NCBI GenBank assembly: GCA_011523545.1 | Contig: WTGN01000074.1 | Span: 1-52,883, forward strand | DNA length: 52,883 nucleotides | Source: Chloroflexota bacterium | Lineage (GTDB): Bacteria > Chloroflexota > Anaerolineae > Aggregatilineales > Phototrophicaceae | Reading direction: 5' to 3' | Shown: positions 1 to 9,121 of the stretch, one piece after another | Layout: each line of letters starts with the position of its first letter | Position numbering within the stretch: position 1 is the first letter of the stretch | Notes under the pieces: model-generated | What the model was told of the DNA's origin: nothing | Databases searched by the model: none | The model's input: the letters and a program-made list of their open reading frames with translations, nothing else | Position numbers and translations under genes: made by a program

Positions 1-487
1 TCGGGCAATCGCCGATCGGCGCCCAGCAAGTGATATTGTCGTAGCTGCCCTGGAAATGCACGAAGTCTTGATGTTTCGGCGTCGTGTGCTCGGTGTACTT
101 GGGGAACCAGATGCGCGCGATCTTTTGCGGATGCGGCATGATTGGCGCGCCAACCATCTTCTCGATGATTTCCAGATACTCGGGCCAATGCGCCGAGCGA
201 TGGAAATTCTCGATTTTGTAGACTTCGGCGTAACCGGCGCTGTATTCGTTGTCGCCTTCGGTATAGCGCATATTGATATCGGCGATGCCGTCCATCGGGT
301 CTGTCCCCGCGACCAGCCAGCCGACCTGCTGAATCATGCTCATCATCTCGCGGCGCAATTCCCAGAGCTTGTCCGGATTCACTAGCCGCTTGAAAAAGAG
401 ATAGCCTTCATCGTCAAGCCGGCGCTGCAACTCTTCCGGCTCATTCATTGCGTCGTTAGAGACGCGAAATTCCTTTAATTCTGACAT
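1..487 (-). CDS. Phytanoyl-CoA dioxygenase-like protein, 3' end cut by window edge
   Basis: Reading leftwards from the ATG at 485-487 gives an open frame of about 162 codons that leaves the window without a stop. It starts MSELKEFRVSNDAMNEPEEL and contains RRLDDEGYLFFKRLV, the N-terminal 'dddGyl.....l' segment of the phytanoyl-CoA dioxygenase (PhyH) family. A His-x-Asp pair in PKHQDF (H139, D141) fits the Fe(II) facial triad; the distal His and the 2-oxoglutarate-binding Arg would lie beyond the edge. The family comprises Fe(II)/2-oxoglutarate oxygenases that hydroxylate small organic substrates. It is the last visible gene of the minus-strand group and lies 108 bases downstream of two further PhyH genes, but is clearly less like them than they are like each other. 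The Shine-Dalgarno is weak. Substrate unknown. Confidence 0.85.
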   Translation of the reverse strand, partial: MSELKEFRVSNDAMNEPEELQRRLDDEGYLFFKRLVNPDKLWELRREMMSMIQQVGWLVAGTDPMDGIADINMRYTEGDNEYSAGYAEVYKIENFHRSAHWPEYLEIIEKMVGAPIMPHPQKIARIWFPKYTEHTTPKHQDFVHFQGSYDNITCWAPIGDCP

Positions 488-595
488 GATCCGATTCACT
501 CTCTTGAACTCTTAAGCCTCTGCGGACATTGTATCGTATTCTGTAAACTCTGCGAATTTGCGCCGATTCCTTGCCAATCGCCATCAAGCCGGATC

Positions 596-1420
596 TCAGG
601 CCCTCACATAAGGTCTCGACTTATGCCAGATCAGCGGGTTTCGGCTGTCATCGTCAAATACATCGCCGATTTCCAGCGACTCAAATACATCCTGCGGCAA
701 TATATTCTTGATGCCATTAAAGGTAGAGCCATCGGGCATATAGCCGCAAGTCATCGCCCGCCGCCAGCCCGGCGTCATATTCGCGCCCGCTCCATGCGGC
801 ATCAGACCGTTGTGGAAGGAGCAGGACCCGGCCTTCATCGGCGCCGGGGCGGACTCCAATTCCGCCCACTGCGGATAGAGATCAAACAGGTCGCTGATAT
901 TGGGTCCAATATTCGATGTGTCAAATGTGGCGGTTTTGTGCGCCCCCGGCAAGAAATAGAGGCAGCCGTTTTGCAGTGTGGCGTCGTCCAGCGCCACCCA
1001 AATGCTGAGGGCATCGCGCGAGGAATAAGACCAGAGGGGATTATCCAGGTGCCAGCCGGTCGGGTTGGCCCAAGGCTGCTTGTTCAAGGCTTGATCGTGC
1101 CAGATGCGCATGCCATCGACGCCCGCCAGCTCGCTCGCCATTTTGCCCAAACGCGGGTCGAGCATCAGTTCGCGCATGCCCGCGTGGTCGGTCCACAGAT
1201 TGAGACGCTGTACAAAGCGCAGGCGGCGATATTTGCCTTCTTCGCTCTCGTCGTCCACTTCGCTCCTATCAGCCAGCTTGCGGTTTCCGCGCCGCTCCAC
1301 CGCATCGTCAACGCGCTGCCGCCAGATCTCCAATTCCGCAGGCGACAAGAAATCCTCAATGACAATGTAGCCATTCTCCTGATAAAAGTCGATCTGTTCT
1401 TGCGTCAATTCATTCTTCAT
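596..1420 (-). CDS. Phytanoyl-CoA dioxygenase family protein (tandem copy 2)
   Basis: A 274-residue Fe(II)/2-oxoglutarate-dependent oxygenase of the PhyH family. The N-terminal QENGYIVIEDFL segment is typical. The HxD metal ligands are in GWHLDNP (H124, D126), and the distal His is in MPHGAGAN (H209), followed by Arg220/221 as candidate 2-oxoglutarate ligand. AAAGGAG lies 7 bases before the ATG at 1420. The gene sits 24 bases after the stop of the neighbouring PhyH gene and is plainly its duplicate: WHDQAL.KQPWANPTGWHLDN, the PGAHKTATF block and the C-terminal NPLIWHK..PYV are shared. No signal peptide, so cytosolic. The substrate cannot be read from sequence; the family hydroxylates substrates from phytanoyl-CoA and ectoine to small amines and phosphonates. 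Confidence 0.93.
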   Translation of the reverse strand: MKNELTQEQIDFYQENGYIVIEDFLSPAELEIWRQRVDDAVERRGNRKLADRSEVDDESEEGKYRRLRFVQRLNLWTDHAGMRELMLDPRLGKMASELAGVDGMRIWHDQALNKQPWANPTGWHLDNPLWSYSSRDALSIWVALDDATLQNGCLYFLPGAHKTATFDTSNIGPNISDLFDLYPQWAELESAPAPMKAGSCSFHNGLMPHGAGANMTPGWRRAMTCGYMPDGSTFNGIKNILPQDVFESLEIGDVFDDDSRNPLIWHKSRPYVRA

Positions 1421-1444
1421 TTCAATGACTCCTTTGGCTTGGCA

Positions 1445-2275
1445 TTAAGCGCCTACGTAGGGTTTCGTCTTGTGCCAGATCAACGGATTGATTGAATCGT
1501 CGTCCAGCACATCGCCGATCTCCAGCGACTCGAAGTAGGCCTGCGGCAAGGCACTCTGTTTGCCATTGAAGGTGCAGCCATCGGGCATATAGCCGCAGGT
1601 CATCGCCCGCCGCGTGCCGGGCGTCATATTGGCCGCGGCGCCATGCGGCATCAAACCGTTGTGGAAGGAGCACGAGCCCGCTTTCATCGGCGCCGCTACC
1701 GACTGCAATTCCGCCCACTCTGGATAGAGTTCAAATAGGTCGCTGATATTCGGGCCGATCCCGGCGTGTTCGAAAGTGGCCGTCTTGTGCGCGCCCGGCA
1801 GGAAGTAAAGGCAACCGTTATCGCGCGTGGCGGCGTCCAGCGCCACCCAAATCGTGATGGCGTCGTGCGATGAGTAAGACCAGGAGGCATTGTCCAAATG
1901 CCAGCCGGTCGGGTTGGCCCAGGGCTGCTTGACCAACGCCTGATCGTGCCAGATGCGCATGCCGTCCACGCCCGTCAAATCGCTCACCATTTTGCCCAAA
2001 CGCGGATCCCACATAAGCTCGCGCATGCCTTCGTGATCGATCCACAGATTCTGCCGATGTACGAAGACCTTGTCAAAATAGGCGCTTTCCTCGTCGATTA
2101 TGCGCTCGGAGGCCAGCATGCCATCGGCGGTAACGCGCCCAGCGCGCTGCGCAACAGCATCGTCGACATTCCGCCGCCAGTTCTCCAGCTCCTCCGGCGC
2201 TAAAAAGTCTTCAATGATGATGTAGCCGTTCTCTTGATAAAAATTGATCTGTTCCTTTGTTAAGTCGGTGTTCAT
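1445..2275 (-). CDS. Phytanoyl-CoA dioxygenase family protein (tandem copy 1)
   Basis: A 276-residue PhyH-family Fe(II)/2-oxoglutarate oxygenase, upstream member of a tandem duplication. Metal ligands are H126 and D128 in GWHLDNA and the distal His in LMPHGAAAN (H211), with a following Arg pair for 2-oxoglutarate. An AGAGGAGA ribosome binding site precedes the ATG at 2275. It differs from its neighbour mainly around residues 45-75 (an insertion near TADGMLASER) and is otherwise very similar over its whole length. The 76 bases to the upstream peptidase gene leave open either co-transcription or a separate promoter. Retention of all catalytic residues in both copies suggests two substrates or a dosage role rather than decay. 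Confidence 0.93.
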   Translation of the reverse strand: MNTDLTKEQINFYQENGYIIIEDFLAPEELENWRRNVDDAVAQRAGRVTADGMLASERIIDEESAYFDKVFVHRQNLWIDHEGMRELMWDPRLGKMVSDLTGVDGMRIWHDQALVKQPWANPTGWHLDNASWSYSSHDAITIWVALDAATRDNGCLYFLPGAHKTATFEHAGIGPNISDLFELYPEWAELQSVAAPMKAGSCSFHNGLMPHGAAANMTPGTRRAMTCGYMPDGCTFNGKQSALPQAYFESLEIGDVLDDDSINPLIWHKTKPYVGA

Positions 2276-2351
2276 CCTACAGAATCTCCTCTAATCACTC
2301 TTCGCTGCGGTCAGTTTATCACGTGGTCGGCGGCGGTACAATTTACCTGTC

Positions 2352-3458
2352 TCAGGCTTCAATGATAAGCAAGTCGCGGGGGAAAGTCGTCAGGCTTTCG
2401 GCGCCGTCTTCGGTGATCAGCATATTATCCTCGATCCGCACGCCGATTTCGCCCATGCGGTATATGCCCGGCTCGACCGTGAAGACCATGCCCGGCTGCA
2501 GAATTCGCTCATTGCCAAGCACGATATACGGCGCTTCATGCGCTTCCATGCCCAAGCCGTGGCCCGTCCGGTGACGAATCAAATGCTCATACCCCGCGTC
2601 GATGAAGACCTGCCGCGCCGCCATATCCACCGACTCGCAGCTGACGCCCGGGCGCGCTGCCAGTCGTCCTGCCTCGTTCGCCCTTTGCACGACAGCGTAA
2701 AAGTCTCGCTGAGCGTCACTTGCGGCGCCGACGAAAACGGTGCGCGTAATATCGGCGCAGTAACCCTCGCAGGTGGCGCCGAAATCGACGATGAGCGGAT
2801 CGCCATGTTGAATGCGATAATCCAGCGGACCCGAATGCGGCAGCGCAGTATTGCCGCCGGCATGGAGAATCGTGCCGAAGGAAAGCCCGTCCCCGCCCAA
2901 CGCTTTGATGTGATCCTCCAAAATCGCCGCCGCTTCTATCTCGCTCATGCCGACTTTCACTTGCTCGAACATCGCTTGCAAAGCCCGCTGCGAAATGTCA
3001 ATCGCCCGCCGCAGCAAGGCGATCTCGCTGGCGTCCTTGACGATGCGCAATTCCGCCAAGGCTTCCGTCGCATCGACTACAGTCGCCTCGGGAGCGCAGG
3101 CCCGAATGATCTCGCCTTCGAAAAAGCGCATGTGCAAGCCTTCGACGCCGATGGTCTTCCCGCGCGCGCCGAGCCGCTCCATCGCTAATTGAAAGGCGCC
3201 CTCGTATCCCTCGGCATCGGTATAGGTGATAAGCTCAGCCGGCGCGGGATGGCGCTCAAATAGCGGGATTTCCAGCTCGGGAATGACCGCGAGCGGATGC
3301 CGGTCAGGCGAATAAAATGTCACAATGGGGCGTTCCAAGACATAGTGGACCGCGCCGGTGAGATAGCGGTGGTTGGGTCCCGGTATCAGCGCAATCACAT
3401 CCAAGCCGGCCGCCCGCATAATCGCGTACAATTTGTCATGTCGTGCGTTTGCATCCAT
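2352..3458 (-). CDS. M24-family metallopeptidase (Xaa-Pro dipeptidase/creatinase type)
   Basis: A 368-residue pita-bread-fold metallopeptidase. Residues 1-135 form the N-terminal creatinase-like domain (PGPNHRYLTGAVHYVLERP) and 140-368 the catalytic domain. All five metal ligands of the M24 family are visible: D225 (VDFGATCEGYCADITRT), D236, H300 (HRTGHGLGMEAHE), E329 (FTVEPGIY) and E343 (GVRIEDN), plus the substrate-site H208 (LPHSGPL). These keep it with active Xaa-Pro peptidases rather than creatinases, which do not use metal. It lies 82 bases after the DppC-like permease in the same orientation, so it probably cleaves imported dipeptides or products of the hydantoinase. No signal peptide; cytosolic. 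Start ATG at 3458. Confidence 0.92.
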   Translation of the reverse strand: MDANARHDKLYAIMRAAGLDVIALIPGPNHRYLTGAVHYVLERPIVTFYSPDRHPLAVIPELEIPLFERHPAPAELITYTDAEGYEGAFQLAMERLGARGKTIGVEGLHMRFFEGEIIRACAPEATVVDATEALAELRIVKDASEIALLRRAIDISQRALQAMFEQVKVGMSEIEAAAILEDHIKALGGDGLSFGTILHAGGNTALPHSGPLDYRIQHGDPLIVDFGATCEGYCADITRTVFVGAASDAQRDFYAVVQRANEAGRLAARPGVSCESVDMAARQVFIDAGYEHLIRHRTGHGLGMEAHEAPYIVLGNERILQPGMVFTVEPGIYRMGEIGVRIEDNMLITEDGAESLTTFPRDLLIIEA

Positions 3459-3540
3459 CTGGCAATTGTCCTTTATGTCCGACAGATTACTATAATGTTA
3501 TTGTGTGCAGGGGCGTTGCCGGCGCGACAGTCTCCAGCCA

Positions 3541-4383
3541 TCAGCGTACCGCGCGCAGATCATTCAAGCCATCGCCTAGCATGGTGATGCCCACGACCAC
3601 CAGCGTGATCGCCAGCGCCGGGAAGCCGCCGATCCACCACTCGGTCAGGAAATAAAGCCGCCCCCAAGCCACCATCGCCCCCCACTCCGGCGTTGGCGCG
3701 CTGGCGCCCAGGCCGATGAAACTGAGGCTGGCCAGCAGCAGCACCGCCAGACCCAGGTCAATGCTGATGCGCACGATAATGGCGTAGACGGCGTTGGGCA
3801 AGATATGCCGCCGAATGATCAGCGGCGCCGACGCCCCCATCGCCCGCGCCGCCGTGACATATTCCATCTCCGCCAACTGGAAGGTGATGCCGCGCAGCAG
3901 CCGCGCGTAAACCGGCCACCAGACCGCCGCCGCCGCGATGATGGCGCTGCGCAGCCCGGGCCCCAGCGCCGCGCTCACCGCCAGCGCCAATATCAAGCTG
4001 GGGAAAGCCAGCACCAGGTCCACCAGCGTCATGATGATCCGGTCGCTCCAGCCGCCCCAGTAGCCAGCAATCGTCCCGAGAAGCATGCCAATCAGACAGG
4101 CGATGCCGATAATCAGCGCGGCCGAAGCGAGAGAAATGCGCGCGCCATGCACCACGCGGCTATAAACGTCCCGACCCAATTCATCGGTGCCGAAGAAGTG
4201 ATCCGGGCCCGGCGGGCGGTACAACTCGCGAATTGATGTCTTGATCGGATCATGCGTGGAAAACAAGGACGGCAAGGCAGCGAAAAGCAGGAATGGCAGA
4301 AGCAACAGGAAGCCAGCGACCAGCCCGGGATTCTGCCGGCTCAGTGTGTACCATTTCTTAATGCCGCTTGCTCCGCTTTGCAC
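3541..4383 (-). CDS. Peptide/nickel-type ABC transporter permease, DppC-like
   Basis: A 280-residue inner-membrane permease. The N-terminal membrane segment (VAGFLLLLPFLLFAALPSLF) is followed by the DppC signature FFGTDELGRDVYSRVVHGAR, then about five more membrane helices. The ATPase-coupling EAA loop is TAARAMGASAPLIIRRHILPN. It would pair with the DppB-like permease at 9122-10129 and the binding protein at 10326-11885. Unusually, the two permease genes are separated by the racemase and both hydantoinase genes. The start codon is GTG at 4383; no better ATG lies nearby. No DppD/DppF ATPase gene is present, so ATPases must be shared from elsewhere. Confidence 0.92.
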   Translation of the reverse strand: MQSGASGIKKWYTLSRQNPGLVAGFLLLLPFLLFAALPSLFSTHDPIKTSIRELYRPPGPDHFFGTDELGRDVYSRVVHGARISLASAALIIGIACLIGMLLGTIAGYWGGWSDRIIMTLVDLVLAFPSLILALAVSAALGPGLRSAIIAAAAVWWPVYARLLRGITFQLAEMEYVTAARAMGASAPLIIRRHILPNAVYAIIVRISIDLGLAVLLLASLSFIGLGASAPTPEWGAMVAWGRLYFLTEWWIGGFPALAITLVVVGITMLGDGLNDLRAVR

Positions 4384-4460
4384 CGCTTCTCCGCTCGCAT
4401 CCGGTGGCTGGCAACTCGGGCGCCTCGGCGGGTCGCGTAGACACTGACCGTCAGACGCCG

Positions 4461-6188
4461 CTACGGTCTTCCGCGCATTTCGGCTGTCGCGTTCCGGTCT
4501 ATTTCCAGCGTATCAGGATCAAGGACGACGCCATAAAGCGCTGCCGCTTTCTCCAGGGAAACCAGGCCGTCGCGCGCGTCCGCTTGCACATCTTCCGGCG
4601 TCCGTGTTGTTGGCGGTCCATAGCCGCCGCCGGCTGCCGTCTGGAAGCCAACTGTCGCAGCGGCATCGGCCAGTGGCAGCGCGCTGGCATGACGGACTTT
4701 TTCGGCCCGGCTCAAGACAGCGCCATCGCGCAAGATTTCGGCCGGCGCCCCGCCTTCCCCGCCAAATAAACCGAAGGGCGGCACATGCTGGCCGGCCGCG
4801 TGCACAGATACGGTCGCGCGGCCCGCAAACCCTGGCAGCAGACTCAGCTCCATGCGCTGGGCGAGACCGCCGCGCTGCCGGCCGGCGCCGCCGGAATCAG
4901 GCACAAACTCGCGACAGCGGGTCAGGATTGGTACGCCGATCTCGAAGAGCTCAACCGGCACCGCGCCCGCCAAAGCCGGCACCTGCACCGTCGAGATCCC
5001 GCTATTGCGCGAGCTGGCGCCCATGCCGCCGGCGCTGAACAGATAGGAGTGGCTGATGCCGTCGTCAGCGGCAGCGTTGGCGAAGACGCGCGTACTGACC
5101 AGAAAGCCGGAACCGGCGATCACCCGCTCCGGCAGCACTTCCGCCAGGGCCTGAATCACAGCGCCGAAGATATGGGCGCCGATGCGGTGCCGCTGGCTGA
5201 CGGAGGCGGGGCGCTGCGCATTCAAGATGCAGCCCGGCGGGGCGCTGGCCTGGATCGGGCGGTAGCAGCCATCATTGCCCGGCACATCGGGCAGCAGGGT
5301 CGCTTTCAAGGCGTAGCAAATCTGGCCATGCGTAAAAGTGAAGGTGACGTTGATCGCGCCGCGCGGCTGCTGGGGGGAAGTCCCGCTGAAGTCGATGAAG
5401 AGCTCGTCGGCGCGCACTTCCAGCCGGCACACAAGCTCCAACGGCTGGTCCAACTCATCAACCAGGACCCGGGAGCGATAGACGCCATCGGGCAAAGCCG
5501 CGATTGCCGCCCGCATCGTCCGCTCCGAGCGACTGTGAATCTCGGCCGCGACGGCGCGCAGATCGGGCAAGCCATATTCGTCCAGCAGGGCCAGGCAGCG
5601 TTCCGCGCCGGTCTGGTTGGCGGCGACCTGCGCATGAATATCGCCGATGACGGCAGTCGGCAGGCGTACATTGGCGGCGATAAAGTCGAGCGCGGTTTGG
5701 TTGATCTCGCCGGCGCGATAGAGGTGAACCAGCGGTATGAGAAGCCCTTCTTCATAGCTGTCGCGCACCTGATTCGTATCGACCGCGCCCCCGACATCGG
5801 CGTGGTGGGCGATGCTGGCGGCGAAACCCACCAGCAGGCCGGCTTTGAAAAAGGGCGTGATCACCGTAATGTCGGGGTTGTGGCCGGCGTTCTCCCAGGG
5901 ATCATTCGAGATGAAGACATCGCCGGGCCGGATATTCTCGCGGCCGAACTTCTCCAAGACGATGGCGGTGGTGTAGGGCATGGTGCGGTTGAAGATAGGC
6001 AGGCTGCGATGGGCATGAGCGACGCATTGGGCGTCGGCGTCAATCAGCACGCAGCCGTAGTCGTTAGAGGCGGTGATGGTGGTGGAGAAGGCCGTCCGCG
6101 CCAGCGTGGTCGACATTTGATCGGCGACGGTAATCAGCCGCCCCCAGAGGATTTCCAATGTGAGCGGGTCGATGGCTTTTTCGGTCAT
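4461..6188 (-). CDS. hyuB: Hydantoinase/oxoprolinase B subunit
   Basis: A 575-residue hydantoinase B protein. The longest open frame starts at 6326, but the family's conserved beginning is MTEKAIDPLTLEILWGRL, whose ATG is at 6186-6188 with AGGAG upstream, so I place the start there. Family blocks include TAFSTTITASNDYGCVLIDA, ISNDPWENAGHNPDI and HHADVGGAVDTNQ. With the A subunit it forms ATP-dependent enzymes that open cyclic amides (hydantoins, 5-oxoproline) or carboxylate ketones (acetone/acetophenone carboxylase). The racemase gene between the A and B genes favours hydantoin or another cyclic amino-acid derivative. It lies 61 bases after the racemase. The Gly/Ala-rich C-terminal segment is normal for the family. 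Confidence 0.92.
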   Translation of the reverse strand: MTEKAIDPLTLEILWGRLITVADQMSTTLARTAFSTTITASNDYGCVLIDADAQCVAHAHRSLPIFNRTMPYTTAIVLEKFGRENIRPGDVFISNDPWENAGHNPDITVITPFFKAGLLVGFAASIAHHADVGGAVDTNQVRDSYEEGLLIPLVHLYRAGEINQTALDFIAANVRLPTAVIGDIHAQVAANQTGAERCLALLDEYGLPDLRAVAAEIHSRSERTMRAAIAALPDGVYRSRVLVDELDQPLELVCRLEVRADELFIDFSGTSPQQPRGAINVTFTFTHGQICYALKATLLPDVPGNDGCYRPIQASAPPGCILNAQRPASVSQRHRIGAHIFGAVIQALAEVLPERVIAGSGFLVSTRVFANAAADDGISHSYLFSAGGMGASSRNSGISTVQVPALAGAVPVELFEIGVPILTRCREFVPDSGGAGRQRGGLAQRMELSLLPGFAGRATVSVHAAGQHVPPFGLFGGEGGAPAEILRDGAVLSRAEKVRHASALPLADAAATVGFQTAAGGGYGPPTTRTPEDVQADARDGLVSLEKAAALYGVVLDPDTLEIDRNATAEMRGRP

Positions 6189-6249
6189 GTTTTGCTGAAG
6201 CTCCTGACAAACTAGAAACCTACAACTTGCGACGTGGTTTGCTATGTGT

Positions 6250-6993
6250 TCAGAACAATCCCCACTCGTGAATCTCAGCTTCCGGCGGCGGCTCGCTGCC
6301 CCAGCGGCGGCTTGGATGCCAGCCAAAGCGATTCGCCGTCTCCGCCAGGAACTCGGCGTATTTGAAGGGCGCCAGCGCCGAGTCGATGACGGGGACGCCT
6401 AGCGCGTCCTGCAGGGTCCGATGAAAGCCAACTTCGGCGCTGCAGCCGAGCACGATGACCTCGGCCCGGTCTTCCTCCACCGCTTTCTTCCCTTCGCGCA
6501 GCATCGCCTCCAGCGCGCGCTCCGCCTGCGATTGAAATTCCAGCACCTTCATATTCAGCGCTCGCATGGACATCAGACGATGCTCGAAGCCGTAAGCGCG
6601 GATGTTCTCGCGCATTTTGGGGATCGCTTTGCTGTCGCCGACCAGGACCGAGAAGGTGTTCCCCAATTGGCTGGCTATCGCAATTGATGCTTCGCAGGGC
6701 GCAGTGACGATGGCTTTGCCGGAGACCTCGCGCGCTTCCCGCAGGGCCAGGTCATAGAAGCAGCCGATGATAAAGGCGTCAAAATCCGCGGCCAAGCGAT
6801 AGACCGTCTTGACGATCTCGCCGACGACCAGCGCTTCGTAGGCATGATAACGCAGGTGCCGCGGCGCTGGACCCGCCGGCAGCGAGATGATCTCCAGGTC
6901 GGTATCGGGCCGCCGGGCTAAGTCCAAAGCGGCGCGCAAGGCGCTCACATAAGGCTTGTCTTCCACGATGGGGTCTATCCACAAGATGCGCAT
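6250..6993 (-). CDS. Aspartate/glutamate/hydantoin racemase family protein
   Basis: A 247-residue cofactor-independent racemase of the Asp/Glu/hydantoin superfamily. The two catalytic cysteines expected of the fold are visible: C78 in FIIGCFYD and C184 in IVLGCSAE. The N-terminal MRILWIDPIVEDKPY also fits. Hydantoin racemases interconvert D- and L-5-substituted hydantoins through two-base proton transfer, letting a stereospecific hydantoinase use both isomers. It starts 21 bases after the hydantoinase A stop and is followed by hydantoinase B, so the three are almost certainly one transcript. The length is normal for hydantoin racemase; other members of the superfamily (arylmalonate decarboxylase, maleate isomerase) are less likely in this context. 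Confidence 0.88.
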   Translation of the reverse strand: MRILWIDPIVEDKPYVSALRAALDLARRPDTDLEIISLPAGPAPRHLRYHAYEALVVGEIVKTVYRLAADFDAFIIGCFYDLALREAREVSGKAIVTAPCEASIAIASQLGNTFSVLVGDSKAIPKMRENIRAYGFEHRLMSMRALNMKVLEFQSQAERALEAMLREGKKAVEEDRAEVIVLGCSAEVGFHRTLQDALGVPVIDSALAPFKYAEFLAETANRFGWHPSRRWGSEPPPEAEIHEWGLF

Positions 6994-7014
6994 GTCGCCG
7001 CTCTCCGATTTGGT

Positions 7015-9096
7015 CTAAACGCGCGCGCGAATCAAGTGAACATTGCCGTAGGCATCGACCGTCGCCTGCATGCCCGGCGGCAGGACGATCGTCGATTCGC
7101 GCTCTTCGATGATCGCCGGCCCCGGCAATGTCATGCCGGCGCCGAGGCGGTAGCGATCATAAACAGCGGCCATCACGTACTCGGCGCGCTCGGGAAAATA
7201 AGCGCGACGCTCGCCTTTGCAGGCCGGTCCCGGGTCGGCGTCGGTTTTCGGCAGTTTTGTTGGTTTCACGGGCGTTCGCGCGCCAGATACACGGACACGC
7301 CAGGTCAGCAATTCGATTGGCGTGTGCTCGGGCACGTAGTGATAAAGTTCTCGATAGCGGGCTTTGAAGCGGCTTATGAATGCCTCCGCGTCCATCGCGT
7401 CGAGCTCAGCCGGCAGCGGCACCTGAATCTCGTGCAGCTGGCCTTGAAAGCGCCCGTCAACGGCGCGTTCGATTATGGTCTCCGCTTTGGCAATGCCGGC
7501 CGCCCGCAGCATCCGCCGCCCCCGCGATTCCATCTCGGCGAAGAGATCAGTGACGGTGCGCCAATCCGCCGCCGCCAGCAGCGTCGGGAATGAACGGGAA
7601 AAATCGAAGGCGATCGGCGCGATGAGCAGGCCGATAGCGGAGGCGACGCCGGCGCCGGGGGCGACAATCACTTCGGCCAGCCCCAGGATTTCCGCGACGC
7701 CGGCGGCATGGGCTGGGCCCGCGCCGCCAAAGCAGAGCATGGCGTAATTGCGCGGGTCGCGCCCCGCTTCCAGGATGTGGATGCGGGCGGCAGCCGCCAT
7801 ATTTTCATTCACCAATTGATGAATGGCGGCGGCCGTCTGAACGATTGTCCAGCCGAAGGCTTCCGCCAGTGGCGCCAATGCCCGCTCGGACGCGGCCAGA
7901 TCCAGCGTCATCGCGCCGCCCAGGAAGTAATCCGGGTTCAAATAGCCCAGCGCCAGGTCGGCATCGGTCACCGTTGGCTGGGCGCCGCCGAAACCATAGC
8001 TGGCCGGGCCGGGGGCCGAGCCGGCGCTCTGTGGCCCGACCTTGAGCAAGCCGAGCTTGTCCACCCAGGCGATGCTGCCGCCACCGGCGCCGCTCTCCAG
8101 GATGTCCACAGTGGGAAACTGCAAGGGATAGCCGCTGCCCTTGGTGAAGCGATGCACGCGGGCGACCTCCAGCTGGGATGCGCGCGCCGGTTGGCCATCG
8201 TGGACCAGCGCCACTTTCGCCGTCGTCCCGCCCATGTCAAATGAAATCAGGTCTTTGTGGCCGGCCAATCCGCCAAAATAAGCGGCAGCCAGCGCCCCGG
8301 CCGCGGGACCCGATTCCACCAGGCGAATGGGCTGCGAGCGCGCGGCTGATGCCAGCGCCGAAGAACCCGATGAGAGCATCAGATAAAAGTTGCCGCCGAA
8401 ACCGGCCGCCGCCAGCTGATCTTCAAGCGTTCGCAAATAGCGTGACATCAGCGGCAAGGTGTAGGCATTGGCGACCGTCGTCGAGCTCCGTTCGTATTCG
8501 CGTATCTCCGGCGCGATTTCGCTGGACAGGGTCAGCGGCACGCCGGGCCACAGCGACCGCACCAGCTCGGCGATGCGCCGCTCGTTGGCCGGATTGCGAT
8601 AAGAATGCAGGCAGGCGATGGCGATTGCCTCGACGCCTTGCCGCTGAAAATCGGCCACAGCGCGCCGGACATCCGCTTCCGACACAGCTTCGAGCACATT
8701 GCCGTCGCGGTCGATCCGCTCCCTGATGCCGCGCCGGAGGTAGCGCGGGCTCAGCGGCGGCGGATACTGCAAAAAGAGATCGTAAATCGCGTAACGCTGC
8801 TCGCTGCGCATCTCCAGGATATCGCGGAAGCCGGCTGTGGTCAGCAGGCCGACCAGCGCGCCTTTGCGCTCGATGAGCGTGTTGGCGACCAATGTCGTGC
8901 CATGGAATATGTTGGCGAGCTGCTGATGGCTCAATTCGAGCTGTGCCAGAAAGGCGAGCAAACCGTCCAGCGCGCCAAGCTCAGGCTGCTCGGGCGTGGT
9001 CAGCGCTTTGAAGACTGCAAGTTCGCCGCTCTCCGTGTTCAAGAGCGCGAAATCGGTGAAGGTGCCGCCAATATCGAAGCCCAACTCAAAACTCAT
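7015..9096 (-). CDS. hyuA: Hydantoinase/oxoprolinase A subunit
   Basis: A 693-residue hydantoinase A protein. The open frame extends to 9189, overlapping the DppB gene, but the family start MSFELGFDIGGTFTDF with its phosphate-binding DIGGTFTDF loop begins at the ATG at 9094-9096, 25 bases after the DppB stop. Further family blocks are HGTTLVANTLIERKGA, the second ASKHA-type loop ISFDMGGTTAKVAL, and CFGGAGPAHAAGVAEILG. The A subunit binds ATP and activates the ring or carbonyl substrate; the B subunit completes the reaction. Length is typical for HyuA alone; the 5-oxoprolinase fusion of A and B is not present. Co-transcribed with the flanking permease and racemase genes. Confidence 0.94.
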   Translation of the reverse strand: MSFELGFDIGGTFTDFALLNTESGELAVFKALTTPEQPELGALDGLLAFLAQLELSHQQLANIFHGTTLVANTLIERKGALVGLLTTAGFRDILEMRSEQRYAIYDLFLQYPPPLSPRYLRRGIRERIDRDGNVLEAVSEADVRRAVADFQRQGVEAIAIACLHSYRNPANERRIAELVRSLWPGVPLTLSSEIAPEIREYERSSTTVANAYTLPLMSRYLRTLEDQLAAAGFGGNFYLMLSSGSSALASAARSQPIRLVESGPAAGALAAAYFGGLAGHKDLISFDMGGTTAKVALVHDGQPARASQLEVARVHRFTKGSGYPLQFPTVDILESGAGGGSIAWVDKLGLLKVGPQSAGSAPGPASYGFGGAQPTVTDADLALGYLNPDYFLGGAMTLDLAASERALAPLAEAFGWTIVQTAAAIHQLVNENMAAAARIHILEAGRDPRNYAMLCFGGAGPAHAAGVAEILGLAEVIVAPGAGVASAIGLLIAPIAFDFSRSFPTLLAAADWRTVTDLFAEMESRGRRMLRAAGIAKAETIIERAVDGRFQGQLHEIQVPLPAELDAMDAEAFISRFKARYRELYHYVPEHTPIELLTWRVRVSGARTPVKPTKLPKTDADPGPACKGERRAYFPERAEYVMAAVYDRYRLGAGMTLPGPAIIEERESTIVLPPGMQATVDAYGNVHLIRARV

Positions 9097-9121
9097 GCTT
9101 TGCGATTTCCCGCCTTTCGAG

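Noticed and set aside
4785..6215. 476-codon plus-strand open frame
   Set aside because: It lies entirely opposite the hydantoinase B gene and its protein is an Arg/Gly/Asp-rich antisense translation without motifs.
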